A stretch of 64,000 nt of DNA from Lentinula raphanica (taxonomy: Eukaryota; Basidiomycota; Agaricomycetes; Agaricales; Omphalotaceae), in NCBI GenBank assembly GCA_027919835.1, contig JANVFP010000026.1, positions 124,001 to 188,000 of the forward strand, given 5' to 3'. Position numbers and translations under genes: made by a program. Shown piece after piece: positions 23,442-35,826 of the stretch (position 1 is the stretch's first letter; every line of letters begins with the position of its first letter). The notes under the pieces were generated by a model. That model saw only the letters and a list, made by a program, of their open reading frames with translations, did not search any database and had not been told where the DNA came from.

Positions 23442-24193
23442 TTAGTTTAGATTCCTCACCTTCCGTAGCCGCAAGACAATCGGTTCTTCGTTCAAATCGT
23501 CTCTCTCCCGCGCCGCAACCTCAATCGAGTATACCCGCAGAACGGCCTTAACATCAGCAGCATGAACAGAGATCTAGGATAGTGAGGTAGGAACAAGTGA
23601 GATGTCAGTGGATCCAACTTGGAACGCGATGGCGGAAGATGGATGGGCACGAGCAATGTAAGTACCTTGGCTTTCCTCATGACCTTGCATTGAGAGCCTA
23701 TCCAAACCTGGACATGAAGAGTATGGGTCATTAAGATACTAGTGAGGCGAAAACAGCGGACAACGCACGATCAAGACGAACTTCTCTCGAGTTGATTCCT
23801 AGATTCTTGACGAATCATGCTTGTGGATGAGGGACGATCGGCTATTTTCGTACCTTGTCATTCGAGTATTGGACGCGCACATATGCATACGAAGCTTTGG
23901 TATCATCAAGAACTTCTCGCAACTCGGCAAGTCCACCTGTCCCAGTCTGTGTCAATTGGAGTCTCTCCGACCTGTCTGACTGTGAGAGATACTCAGCAAT
24001 AGCCATATGAAGGCAAAGACGCGATGTATGATACCTCATAATCAATCAAGAGCCAGTTAGTATCGGTCTTGTCCGAGCGAACATCCTCGTACGCTGTTTG
24101 TTTAATCGTTGGGTTCAGAAGGCAGATGGAAGAGATTGCGAAATTTTCGCAAGAAGTACCTTCGGCAATCTTGGGATCTGAGAGTTCAGCCAT
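23442..24193 (-). CDS. Coactosin-like actin-binding protein (ADF-H domain)
   Basis: Exons 24193-24160, 24093-24035, 23946-23854, 23798-23769, 23707-23666, 23573-23442; 129 residues, about coactosin size. A single ADF-homology fold fills the protein: LSDPKIAEAYEDVRSDKTDT, IDYETGTGGLAELREVLDD, REKFVLIVWIG, VMRKAKISVHAADVK. Coactosins bind F-actin along filaments and counter capping; they also occur in cortical actin patches. The C-terminal residues after LRLRK are less certain because the reading simply continues to the first stop. It is divergent from RRG9, with about 180 bp between start codons that include a GAGCGCTC palindrome. Confidence 0.88.
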
Positions 24194-24371
24194 TGGGCAC
24201 GAATGGAACGGTGAGTAGGACGGAAGAGCAAAATGAGGAAAGTTGCGGGTAAAGAGTGAATGTCGTTGAGCGCTCAAAATCACACAGCGCTCAGCTCAGC
24301 CAAAAAGATGACATAAGAAAGAAAGCACTTTTCTCACTAAGACCCTCAATGCCATCTTCTGGTCCTCGTTA
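24194..24371. promoter_or_regulatory. Shared divergent promoter with GAGCGCTC palindrome
   Basis: This 178-bp spacer between the coactosin and RRG9 start codons contains the perfect palindrome GAGCGCTC at 24268-24275 and a near copy (AGCGCTC) about 18 bp further on. The same 8-mer recurs upstream of other genes in the window. Confidence 0.5.
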
Positions 24372-25001
24372 ATGTCTGCCTCATTGCTCTCCGCTCTACC
24401 GAAATCCACGATTTACAAGGAGAGAACGTTGTGTCTTTTCCGGTTATACAGCACAAACGCGTCTGAAGAATTTCACAGACAGCGGCGCTCTTCTGGTCCA
24501 TCCATCCAATCCATATTCGACGATGATTCACCAGTCGATCTATCAGAAGATAACAATGCTGTAAATGGTACCAGGAGCTCATCTACCACTCCCTACTTCC
24601 GCCAGAAACCGTCCAAAAAGCCTACACCGGATGTATACAAAACACATCGAAGAGTCATGGTCGAAAACTTTCCCAGCGGTTGGAACCCTCCTCGGAAATT
24701 GTCTAGGGAAGCTATGGAGGGCCTCCGGCAGCTGTATCACCTTGATAAAACTAAGTTCACCACCCCCGTTCTTGCCGAGAAATTCAGAATCAGTCCAGAG
24801 GCAGTACGGCGGATTCTGAAGAGCAGGTGGGAACAACCAAAGGAGAAACGGGCAAAACAGGCGGAGAAAGACAGGCAACACATGCTCCTCAATCGACTCA
24901 GGGATAAGCTACGGGAGAGGAAAGAAGTGGAGGAGATTTTGCAAGCCAAACGCGGCCGGAGCTGGGGTGTAGACACAAAGGACAAATTCACGTTCGAATA
25001 G
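24372..25001 (+). CDS. RRG9: Rrg9/neugrin-like mitochondrial protein
   Basis: One exon, 209 codons. The first 30 or so residues are basic and Ser/Leu-rich (MSASLLSALPKSTIY, RLYSTNASEE), a typical mitochondrial presequence. Residues about 105-165 match the Rrg9/neugrin family: WNPPRKLSREAMEGLRQLY and LAEKFRISPEAVRRILKSRW, a helix-turn-helix-like segment, followed by a basic, charged helical tail. In yeast Rrg9 is required for mitochondrial genome maintenance and respiration, and human neugrin acts in 16S rRNA handling. The role here is inferred from the family. Confidence 0.85.
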   Translation: MSASLLSALPKSTIYKERTLCLFRLYSTNASEEFHRQRRSSGPSIQSIFDDDSPVDLSEDNNAVNGTRSSSTTPYFRQKPSKKPTPDVYKTHRRVMVENFPSGWNPPRKLSREAMEGLRQLYHLDKTKFTTPVLAEKFRISPEAVRRILKSRWEQPKEKRAKQAEKDRQHMLLNRLRDKLRERKEVEEILQAKRGRSWGVDTKDKFTFE

Positions 25002-25446
25002 ACCACTTTGTGCAGTCGACGTATTTTTGCTGCTAGGTCTCTTACGTTCTCACCTTTCCCATGACAAGTTGACTGCTGCTGAGATGCATCCCTTCAGATC
25101 ACTCTTCTCAGTAATCAAACTAGTGTCGTACTTCTGTATGGGACCAAAAATATGGCTACAATGTTCTAATAAGGTTTAAATAATAATATCCTCCTACATC
25201 CTCCACTTGTCTTCCCCCATAATACCGATTAGTAGCTGTGCATTTCCGTCATAATTATATGTACATAAAGATACTCGGATAAAACGAGTTAGCATGCGGC
25301 GGTGCCGCGCAAAAAAATGTTGTCCTCCTTCTGGAGCAAACGTGAAAGGTTGAAGAAAAAAACGAACTGATGGTGATAGATAGCGAATTGTCCGGGAATG
25401 CATAGATAGAATGAAGGCCAGTAGGTGTCCTGACGATCCAGTGCCA
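25002..25446. other. Convergent 3' spacer
   Basis: About 445 bp between the ends of RRG9 (plus) and the P450 gene (minus). It should hold both 3' UTRs; no further coding signal. Confidence 0.5.
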
Positions 25447-27395
25447 TTATAGCTTTGCACCTGAACGTTCAAACTTTAGTCGGAAGGAGCCTTGAGGGGG
25501 TCGGCAGAGTAAGATATCATTCCAGTTGGGAAGAGGAGGCTCAGGGGCAACTTTTCCAGAACTGTCAACAACGCAATGCCGGAAACCGAGAAGGAATAGC
25601 GCAGTGACAATCTTGAGTTCTACTCTGGCCAAGCGTTGCCCAAGGCAAGTGGTCTTCCCTAAAAATGCATGGAAGAAAGCGGTCATGAGCTCCACTGTTA
25701 GACTAGAGATAGAGAGAACGAAACGAACCTCCTCCCCAACCTACGTAGTTATACGCAGACTTCGTCTCCGGTTGCCTATCTGGGTCGAACTTCCAAGGAT
25801 CATGATAGATATCGGGATTTAGGTGGACGTCGCTGAAGGGATATACGACATAAGAACCAGATGGGATTAATTTTCCATCGATATGCATTTCGGGCCCGAG
25901 ATTACGACGCATAGCAGTATGGGGCTGGGCAACTCGGAGAGTTTCACGAATGATGGAATCGAGCACAGGGGTTTCGTTTTCCCATGTCTCGAGTGGAATT
26001 CCGGCCAATTGGGTCGATAGAGAGTCGTTTGGAGAGTTTTGAGAAAGATATTGAGAAGCAAGAAGCCCTTCAACTTCAGCTCTAGCTTTGTCACGCCACT
26101 CGGGGTGACCTCCTAGAAATGTAAGGATCCAGCATGCTACAAAGAGATCCATAAGCAAAAGGACAGTGCGGATTGAGAGGCTTCCCTCACCCGTGGTACC
26201 CGTGGCTCTAGCACCAGCAATCAAGAGACCCATTATGAACTGAAGATATATTAAGTATCAATCTCCGGTTTGAAGGAGTGAAGATTAAGGTACTAACCCC
26301 GACAACAACCAACTTCTCGTCTCCAGAATCAAGGAGCATTTGAAGAGTATCGTTCCTAGACACTCCGCTTTGTTCTCTCGCGGTGATGGCTTTCACTACG
26401 ATATCATAGATTTCTTTTGTAGCCCACAGCTTCTGAATCATAGCAGGGGTGGGAAGCCAAGGAAGGAGGACTGTGGCCGGAGTGGTACCAACATCGAGGG
26501 TGTCGTAGAGCTTCTTTAGGCGGGCAACAACACAAGGATCGTCGGAAATTTCGGCGCAGGAGAGCGATCGGACAGTCAACTGGAAAATAAGCTATGATGG
26601 CCAAGGTTTCTCAGTGAGTTAGACGCTCTATATACCACTCGAAATAAAAGACAGACCTCGTAAATGTTATCAAAGGGATCGAAGGAGCCTGAGTTTCCCC
26701 ATGTTTCCATTAGCCTCCGAGAATCTTCCAGCATAGGTGCAATGACTGCGCAGAGGTCTCATTAAACGGAAACAACCGCCGATTATTGATGAAAGGGCAC
26801 TTACGCATGCTAAGTTGTTCATTTTTCTGAACAGCCGCCAAACGTTTATGGATTAACGATATCCTCCTGGTTTGAAGATCAGAGGTGACCCCTCGGACCA
26901 TGGGAATCTACAGAAAACCGGTCGATGGATGTTAATAATGGAACCTTCTAGCTAATGCAAGACGTACTGCTCCGGATAGAATTTTGAACCCCTCCGTAAG
27001 GTCAAGTCCTTTCGCAGTGAAGAACGCCTGACGAGCAGACTCCCCCGACACGACGATGACTTTATTCTACGCGAGATGAAATCAAATTAGCACTCGCACA
27101 CATGTTGTCTCTGAGAAAAAAGGCTACGCACTCTCAAGAGGTCAAATTGGAACGTTGAGTGTCCCGTTGCTTCGAAACCCCAGTTCAAAAAGTCAAAACG
27201 ACGACGAAAGAATGGAATGATAGCAAAGAGAGAGTGGATCGGTAGACGGGCTGGTGCATCGGCTACATCCTTGTGCAATGACGAAGTGACGGTGATGATA
27301 ACAAGAAGGACTATGATAGCTGTCGTGAACAGAACTGGGAAGCCTGCAGAGAGAAGGGCAACGCTCGCAGCTTGAAGGCCAACTGAGTAAGGCAT
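25447..27395 (-). CDS. Cytochrome P450 monooxygenase
   Basis: Exons 27395-27132, 27066-26968, 26907-26805, 26745-26657, 26591-26298, 26239-25729, 25658-25447; 523 residues. An N-terminal membrane anchor (residues about 12-40, FTTAIIVLLVIITV) precedes a full P450 fold. The I-helix position reads IAGARATGTTGEG, the ExxR motif is ETLR, the PERF-like segment is KFDPDR, and the heme loop VGWGGGKTTCLGQ carries the axial Cys near residue 458. The usual heme-loop Phe is Val or Trp here and the I-helix lacks the standard acidic-Thr pair, so oxygen chemistry may differ. The substrate is unknown. The start is the ATG just before the anchor; a longer upstream open frame exists but adds no signal. Confidence 0.92.
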
Positions 27396-28230
27396 GTTGC
27401 TGGCAGAATAAGGAGCGTATGATTGAGAGAGAGGAAAGACAGAAATCGACAAGGCTATCAAACAAGCCTGTGTCATTTTATACCATGCATGGAGCAGAAT
27501 CGGACAAATCAAGAAATCGACAAGAATCCATGCTTTTGCGGCAAAGCTCGCAAGAAGTACCGCATCGTAAGAGCATAGCGAGTTGCGGGAATCACAGCAA
27601 ACGAAGCACCCACACCACCATCAGCTATAGCGGATCTGGCAAGCGGCTCGACAGAATCTGTGCTGTACACATAGAGTTGAGCAAGACGTCAAGCAAGACC
27701 TGTTGAACCGGGTCCGAAAGTGAATTACATTACTAGTTGCCGTGGGCCTCAAGCTTCTTTCATACACGTGTAGATTGGTTCACCTTCCATTCCTTCATTG
27801 AATCGCCCATGATCGAAAACTTCCATGACCGACTGTTATACGTATAGTAATAGCAATTCATTTCTAGAGTCAGGATGAGGCTGAGCTGATTTTTCACTGC
27901 GAAATGAGGAAGGGTCACACACCGCCATCTGACTTGGAAACTGGGGCGCAAACAGGAAACCACGGATTATTCGTGTTTTCAAAGTATTATCTGAAAATTC
28001 ACGCCAAATCAACCGGACACAGAGTCTAGGTACCTCACACATCACTGACAACATGTCACGGTCCCGGTGCGCGCCGATTATTCAGAGAAATTCACGTCGA
28101 TCTTCGTTGCTGAGATTTGTAGGAAGTCGAGAATCAAACAAAGGAATCCAGATTCATTTACGATCGGCTACATTCACATTATTAGCTATTAGGCATTGGA
28201 GTGTGCGCACCTTACCAATCCCAACGACAT
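27396..28230. other. Intergenic region
   Basis: About 835 bp holding the P450 promoter and the PAQR gene 3' end. Short frames on both strands show no known domain. Confidence 0.5.
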
Positions 28231-29485
28231 CTACAATTTACACTGGGATCTTGTGTACGCGTGATCCAGTGCTAGTATTACTGATTGATAGTGTGCTAAT
28301 GCAGCAAAGACTACGAAGAAATGAAAGATTTGGTGTGAAGCACCAAAATAATCGAATGTTCCAGGTGAGAATCTCTCTGGGATGCGATTTGCACTGAAAT
28401 CAGAAGGAGAGTGAGCATGTAATTTGTCCAGATGTCTAAATCATACGTACTACAGCAAGGCTCCTACGATGTAGAAACAGCCGGATAATGCAAGATAATG
28501 GACACCCATATCACGCATTGTTTGAAAGCCATGGACATATGTCCAATGAGACACAGGAAAGACTGCGCAAAGTCCTAGAGCAATGAATACACTCGTGCGA
28601 GCACCACGATGAGTCGGCTTCGCATATTCAGGATTGAGGACAATATACGCAGCACCTGCTGTGTTCAGAGTCTCGGAATTTTTAGGCAGGGAGAATATCA
28701 TACCTATCCCCACCAATGTTATTGCAGCGATGTAAAGGGCCTGGAATTGAGGTTCGCAGAAAAAGCCATAATAGACGCAGGGGTAAAATGATCCCACTGT
28801 AAGGACAACAATTCCGGAGTAATCAAGAGCATGGCAATGGGTCGATATCTAATTTTTGAAACAGACACGGACACGGAGATCAGGAGAGAAATGAAGAACA
28901 TACGTACCTTTTCCGAATGACAGGTCGAGACATGGAATAATGCGCTTGCGCAAAGGCAAAATGTTGCTGAAACCAGGAATATTGAAATTACAACTGAATC
29001 AATCCAGGTGGTGGGATGTTGAATCAAATGAGTCGAGCGCACTGAGGCAAGAAAGTAAAGAAAAAGGACCCCGCCCCACAGGTGGCTATGTATGTTCACT
29101 GAGGAGCGATGTCAATGATTTTAGCATTCGGGGAGGACTGGAACGCTCTACTGGTCTAGATGACTCACCGGACTCGTTGTGTAGATCTAGATGCTGGAAC
29201 GTGAGGAGACACAAATTTTGAGCCGATGAATCATCGCACATGCATGAACAGATTCGAAGCAGCCTTTCCAGTGTCGTTGTTCCCTGATGATAGAACGTCA
29301 TTCTTGGTATACAAAGAAGAAGACCACGAGTACCTTCGATAACCAGATACAATGTACTCGTTATCTCGCATCCATTCCGGTATTTCTGACCAGGTCATCA
29401 GAGCAGCACGAATAGCACCGCTAGCAGTATCTCCTTTGGATGACTTGTGTCCGTGTTGCGACGGTGGAATTCGACGACGAACCAT
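28231..29485 (-). CDS. PAQR/haemolysin-III family membrane protein (AdipoR/Izh-like)
   Basis: Exons 29485-29334, 29283-29240, 29186-29169, 29098-28908, 28848-28454, 28393-28231; 320 residues with seven expected membrane helices. Family landmarks are all present: YLHNESVNIHSHLWGG before helix 1, the zinc-site segment SALFHVSTCHSEK in helix 2, SHWTYVHGF, and the C-terminal GASHQIFHFFVVFA with the last two metal-binding His. Fungal Izh proteins are linked to zinc and lipid homeostasis; animal AdipoR proteins have ceramidase activity. The N-terminal 50 residues are cytosolic and basic. A GAGCGCTC palindrome lies about 40 bp upstream of the start. Confidence 0.94.
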
Positions 29486-30811
29486 CCCGGTCGATGTCAG
29501 ATGGCAGTGGTAAAGCTCAAGAGCGCTCAAGGGAGATTTGTCTCCGGGCGCTTACTGTACTCAATAAGCGCCGATGCACTTCAATCAGAACATGAACCAT
29601 GCTTTGCGATACAGTTCGTAGGGTACCATATTTTTTGCAGTGCTTGCAAAATTGCTAGACATCAATCGTTTGGCACTACGTGCTCAGGCAATTTCTCTGA
29701 CGCTTCAATAGGAATAATTCTGACAAAACTGGACTGAGGGGGTGTTATGATTTGCTCTGCGGCCTGATTTCCATACGATATCTGGCATGACAGAACCCTG
29801 TGCCCAAAACCTCGATAACGTTGTAAATACTGACCTGAACCAGCTGCATGCACGGTGCTTTCAATAGTGCTGTATAGTATTAGACAGCTATGTCGACCCT
29901 CAGACTCAGACATGTTGTATGAAGCATTGCCTGGCATTGAGCAGATGTAAACCGAATTCTCCAGGAGGAGATGGCGTGCTGAGAGAATTGGATCCGCGAG
30001 GGCTATAATAGGAAAGACCTCCTATGAGCATCATGTATGCGAAGAAAAGCCTAAGAAAAGAAGACATTGTATTTTTGCATTAATCGCTACATGCTAAGTG
30101 CGCACTAGTACGTCGCGGCGAACAGTCAATTTGTCCTTAGAATCACTGACCCGAACCTGACAGTGCTTCAAAATTGTCATTCCGAAATCCTTTTCGAACT
30201 CAAATGCCAACCAGCTCGAGCTTGAGACCTGTATGCCACACTTGACATACTACTAGAATTGAAAACACACAGACGGTCGACCCCGAACACACCTCATTCA
30301 ACCCTGAAACCTGGAGGCAAAGAGATTGCAACGGCTGCTACGCCAACTATGCATCGTGTATCGGAATTATGTTGAAAGTACAGGTGTGATATCCTCGGTC
30401 AGCCTCAGTCTAGACATGGCCTAATTTGTGGGAATGGTGAGATTTTAACAGATCGGAAAGCCATCGTTGGAAGAAGTTGCTCAGATACTGTTCACTCCAT
30501 CAAAGCTGAAATTCTGGACATCGTCCTCGAGATCGCGCCACTGGCCTTGACTCCTCAACCACCTATAATAGTATTGAATAACGGGGGAACATTCTGACGA
30601 CAGCATGATACAGACCCCCCCAACAGCTCCCGCTCTTTCTGATATATCTATAGCAATTAAATATACAAAGTTCTGTCTCGACTCGTAATCTTCCCGCTAA
30701 CGTCTTGAGAGGAGTTCCAGCGTGTTCCGAGTCCAGAAAAAAAGTATATTCAGGTCGCTTGCACCGATCGCTTGCAGCGTCCATAGTATACGATTTTACG
30801 TCTAGTCAGAC
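29486..30811. other. Intergenic region
   Basis: About 1.3 kb between the PAQR start and the permease stop, both on the minus strand. GAGCGCTC sits at 29521-29528. A 91-codon minus-strand frame (29662-29937) shows no known domain. Confidence 0.5.
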
Positions 30812-33247
30812 CTAGTCATGATAGTCCTGAGTCGAGGTGGGGGTGTGAAGAATAGGTTGACCATGTTCGTCGTGTGTTGCATCCCATTCAGCCAACGCGT
30901 GAAGAGGAACTTTGACAGTCCTGAGAGCCTGGGCTCCATCGGATAGTTTTTCCACAACCTGCCGTATACGATACTGGCCGCGCCTCGGAAGGTACGTGAA
31001 CCATATCCAATATAGCAAAGCGGCCAACAGGATTCTAGCAAAAGGTCAGGTTGATATAGTTGGATGACTAACGCCACTTCACTTACATGGCCACCCCAAC
31101 GATACAATATGTTGCGTAGAAGAAGCTGACATCCCCCCCGTATATGCCACCTTCTGGGGGGACCCATGGCAGCACCATTATCCCAACGTTGACGGCCAGC
31201 GCGAAGGCTGCGACGGTATCCCACACTCGGAACGCACTGGGAGGGGCATGTGCTTTACGACGACGTTCTCTGATCCGGTAGAGACCAATCGTCAAGAGCA
31301 GAGCCCAAACAGCAGTTGGATAGTATTGCAAGTCGACAACTATCATTTCGGTCAGTGATCAACAACCACATGAATGTTGGGCATAGGAATCGATACTCAC
31401 TGAAGTTGAAGGCATCCCCGGGAGGTGGCAAGATTATGATGACACAAGAAATGAACCATCTCAATGCGTATGGGGCTAGTGGGGTACCAAAAGGTTTCGT
31501 GGAAGCCCAAAGGCGCGGATATGGGAGAAGGCCTTGCCTACGAATGTGATCAAGATTTATCTTGGGAAGAGACGGTTTAGGTCACCTTACCTACCGCATT
31601 CTCGAACGACTCGGGATGCTGAAATGGTGGAGGCAAAGACACTTCCCAGACTGCTGAGAGCCACCAATACCTGAAGGGCGACCACAGCCTCCCGATTTGG
31701 GAAAATCGCTTCAAAAAAGAGACTAGCGGTGAGTTCGTGAGAGTCTTTGATCAATTCCTTCGGGACTGTCAACAAGGAAATTCAGATACCATTTCAGCTT
31801 CGTTGCGATGGACATGAATATCCCTTACCGGTGGCGAAATAGGCGATGTTCGCCATGAAATAGAGGACAAAGACAATACCCAATGATAAAGGGGCGTATT
31901 TCTTCAACGTCGGAACTGGGTTCTGCAAGCGGGTGTCAATATTCGAATTGGATTTGGCAGCAAGATGCTTTTGCCTACTCTGACTTCATTGGCTACACTG
32001 AAAGCATTCTGTGTGCATTGAGAAAGATCGCTAATGAACATACGCACCAGTCAACTTACCTCATACCCAACGTACGCGAATCTAATCTTTAGCAATGCGT
32101 TGGCGAGACCGTTGATGTTCGTTGAGGTTCCAGAGAAGGCGTTGCGAAAATTGGAGCCTGGATTCTCAACACGTTCGATGCCCCCAGCCAGAACGATAAG
32201 ACCAAGCAACGCAATACTAAGAGACAATCATCAGTTAATTCCTCTTTCCATTGATGAGGTACGAAGCAAGCAATTCTGGCTTACAAGACCAGGGTGGCAA
32301 CTTTGATCATTCCAATCCAATTACTCAAACGAAGAGACCATTTCGTGTTAGCCATGCAGACTAGGTGGAGATTATGAGAAGCTCAAATTTGAGACTCAGA
32401 CGCCATGTTACTCACCGAGAGTAACGAAGGTACACATTCCGACCGCCAAACCCCGGACATTCCAAGTAGTCTTCTCTGTTCCTAGAGCAGCGAGGACGTA
32501 TTCCGCGAACACTGGGGATATTCCCTGCTCAGAAGAAGAAGTATGCAGCGGCATCCGACTGACCGATCGCACTGCTACTTGATACAGACAGAAACACGAA
32601 GGTGAAGGCATATAACGCAGGGACAAAAAGCCTCGGTCGGGGATAAGCCTAGAAGAAAAGCGGATTAGGAAATTGTGGTGAGGTAGGGGAAATAGACACG
32701 CCTTTTCGAGGTAGGCAATATCAGCACCGGAACGTTTTGGATAATAAGATAGATATTCTAAATAGACGGACAGAGATGCTGATTGTAGAATGAAAAAGTT
32801 AGGAAAAGATGGTTGCCAGTGGATCATTGATCATAACGCGTACCAGCAGAGAACAAAAAACCAACGACCCAATATATCAAGCTCAAGCCTACACTTCCAA
32901 CACCTTTCAGGATTGTTCCCGCTGGGGAGCGATACTATCGGCATCGTTCTTGAACCTCGTGCAGAATGGCACCACACTCACGCGTCGTAAAAACCCCAAT
33001 TCCAATCGTTCTGCTCACGTTCTACACAGGCCATGTGAGCAACACGCTGATATTATCACAGAAGGTGTAGTACACTCACCAGGAATATCACACTGGTCCA
33101 ATCTACATGGTATCCTAGAGGACTGACCGTCTCAGTCGGCACCCCGGTATCTTCTTCTGAAGGGACATTAGAGGCTTCATCGTCATCGAAACTTTGCTCA
33201 ATCGTCTCCTCTGAATAAACAGACTGCTTCGAAGGAGTATCGGTCAT
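30812..33247 (-). CDS. Amino-acid permease, Mup1/LAT-like (APC superfamily)
   Basis: Fourteen exons: 33247-33080, 33021-32982, 32921-32844, 32778-32702, 32648-32564, 32511-32416, 32360-32285, 32216-32060, 32008-31979, 31922-31829, 31765-31591, 31537-31401, 31339-31087, 31034-30812; 562 residues. An acidic, Ser/Thr-rich cytosolic N-terminus of about 50 residues precedes about 12 helices. Helix 1 has the APC unwound motif as NVSRTIGIGVFTTPG; later come YLEKAYPRPRLFVPALYAF, FAYVGYENAFSVANEV and SSLGSVFASTISASRVV. This matches the fungal high-affinity methionine permease (Mup1) and the broader L-type amino-acid transporter group; the substrate is inferred. Intron 4 starts with GC (AAAAG then gcgtgt at 32701). 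Exon 11 must end at 31591 for phase to hold. Confidence 0.93.
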
Positions 33248-34238
33248 GGTGGGATGGGCAGGATGAGTTGAAGAGAATCTGCTAGTAGTTGCTCTAAATA
33301 CGAAGAAAGCATTACGTCTCATGGAGGCTTCGTACCGTTCTCCTTGTCGCGTGTTCATTTGACTTTGGATAAAGCTCTATCTCCGTATCTAACTATTGTC
33401 GAAGGACGTCGTATATCACTGTGACGAACAAGCTCAGATCGATCACAGAGGAAGCGTTCGAAGAAAAGGGCTTTAGCTTGAGGTTCTTCGGTCCACGGTA
33501 TTTGTGCTGACAGAAGCTGTGGAGATCGTGTACGACAGCGAAGGCAGTGAGAGCCTGAGGGCTCTTTATATGTGAGCTTCAGTTATCGCGGCGTCACATT
33601 CCTTAGCGACAAAATACCCGGGAAGATCTCTCCAATGCAATCTAAGCGCTTCCAGGGCGTTTGGAATGTTGTCCCCATTCAAGGCCTATATATTCCATGT
33701 ATATGTGTGCCTTATTTCAAGCACAAAGAATTCAGAATGCCGATTGCGACATCCATTCCCACATATCTATGCTTACTGCGAGCAGGATAGTCCCGATAGG
33801 CTGCAGTGAGGCCGACTTAGCCTTAGGGAGTGAACAGATTGATACACGATACGCCAAACAAGCTCTATATCGTCGTAACATGAAATGTCTTTAGAGAGGA
33901 AAGTCAGAAAGTCATGTTCCGTCCCAGGAGTGCTCATGAGGTTTCGGAAGATTCGGTACGACAAGAAGGATCCGCGAGAATTCGACAGACAGGGAGAATG
34001 GACGCTCGTGGTTTCTGTATGAGAGATTCTGTTACCTGTAGCTAGAAGAAACGACGGCAGCGTTTGAACATATCATCCTGACAACGATGGACATCGCTTG
34101 ACCAATTGTAACTTGGATGTGCCCGGATGGATTGAGAGTAAATCCGAGACGCGTTGATCGTTGGTGAAAACGAAAGACATAGTGAGAATGCCCGCGTAGG
34201 AGGCAATTGTAGGCCCCATCGTATTACATCCAAGTAGT
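33248..34238. other. Intergenic region
   Basis: About 990 bp: promoter of the permease (minus) and 3' end of FYV10 (minus). A TTTATATG stretch near 33566 is a possible TATA-like site. No gene is supported. Confidence 0.5.
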
Positions 34239-35826
34239 TCATGATATGAATACTTTCCTCAGTTCTCCGAAGGTGCATGTCGCTCCGGTTCGTGGACAAG
34301 TCACAATTCCATTGTTCTTTGCGGCCATCTCCTCCATCGCCTGGAAAAAAATGTCATCGGTCAGAGTCAAGTCTGAACGATACCTGTAAAAATCCACAAC
34401 CCACCTCCCTAGAGTAAACGTAACCATTACCGGGAAATGCCATCGGCATATTATCTGCATCCATGATTTTCTTGGAGATGTAGCAAACTATAGTCGAGTT
34501 TGCGTGATAACTCGAAGGCACTTCTTCCGCAAGCTTTCCCAAACCTGTACCTTGCATCGCAGTACCAGATCCCCTTTCAGCGTCGCATACAGGGCAGTCC
34601 ACGTTCTTTGTAGAATGCTCATAACATGCCGGCAGCTTGAGGGATGCTAGACCAGCGTAAAGTGCCAAATTAAGAAGAGGTTCGGACGGAAGGGTGTTGA
34701 GCAAGTATATGGAACGGCGGAATGATTTCATCAAAGTGGTCCATCTCGAGAGGTCATACAAACGCTGGACAGAACACAGAGATCAATGTCAGTCTCAGAA
34801 AGCAAGCGCGAGAGCGGCGCCAACTAACCATGTATGGACGACAAGTCGTCCCCGACGAGAACGCAAGCAAACCAGACGCTTGTTGGATTTGGACAAGGTG
34901 AGTCTCTTGCCAAGATGTAAGATGCTTTCGCAGATACGAGATCGCTTCCTCTTTCTTCTGTGCTCGGCATAGTTCAATATATTCCTGCAGCCTGAGATCG
35001 AATTCAAGGGTATTCTAAAAGAAGGACTCTCAAAAAGGCGAAGGTGGAAGCTCGGTCTCATTACCAACCTTGACTTTGCGCAAGGAAGCCTTGTTCTCAC
35101 TACACCATGCAAGTGCTTCTGTGCAACTGTGTTGAGAAAGAGCCCGCTCGATGCGACGAATGTCACTGAAGAGGTCAAGATCTACAAGAACCTGAGTGCG
35201 AATGCACAGTAAGACGGAAATCAAATGACTCTGGTTTCACATGCATACCTCGATATCCTTTTCTCTGGCCAGCTGCCTGGCTGTCTTCTCTTTCCCTTGG
35301 CGGAGGCACCAGTCAACTAACCATCTGTCGAGACGTTTGTCGGCCCATTTGGTATAATCACTGTCTGTTATACTATTGGTATTCTCTAGTGTGGCCATGT
35401 GCTGCAGACGGTCCCGTATAACATCCTGTGTGGGCTTTCCAGCAGAGTCATGGAGATCCGAGAGCTGTATATGACAATCCAAGTTCCATTTCAGTTGATC
35501 CAGATTGAAGGACAAGGCTACTCACCTTGCGTTTGAGACTTGTTATCTTGCCGATCATCCCGTCGATACTAGAGACTATATCATCTTTCTTGACGATCCC
35601 GGCCTTCAGAGAGGTCGAGACGTCTTCGGCCGCAGATTGGATCGTTCCGTACTCGCGCTCGATATGCTTTTGGGATGTTCTGAAGACTTTCCGATAGTTC
35701 TCATATGGCACCTGTTACAAGCTGCTTGAGTGTATAAGATCCAGGATTTATTTGGAATGAAGAACTCACCCGCGCAAATGATTGTTCGAACAACAGTGCA
35801 CCCTCCACGTCAACTTTACTGGTCAT
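34239..35826 (-). CDS. FYV10: GID complex E3 ligase subunit Fyv10/Gid9 (MAEA orthologue)
   Basis: Exons 35826-35770, 35711-35526, 35464-35249, 35191-35069, 35014-34829, 34764-34405, 34340-34239; 409 residues (human MAEA 396). With Gid2 it forms the catalytic RING pair of the GID/CTLH ubiquitin ligase, which degrades gluconeogenic enzymes when glucose returns. The sequence shows an N-terminal helical region (PYENYRKVFRTSQKHIEREY), a LisH segment (WADKRLDRWLVDWCLRQGKE), CTLH (DIRRIERALSQHSCTEALAW), CRA (LRLQEYIELCRAQKKEEAIS) and a C-terminal RING-like domain with VDCPVCD and the end GIVTCPRTGATCTFGELRKV. All splice phases are zero. Confidence 0.96.

Noticed and set aside
9783..27395. Secondary-metabolite cluster (FAD monooxygenase, acyl-CoA ligase, P450)
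   Set aside because: Housekeeping genes (NAC-beta, coactosin, RRG9) lie between them, there is no core synthase and orientations differ, so clustering is not supported.
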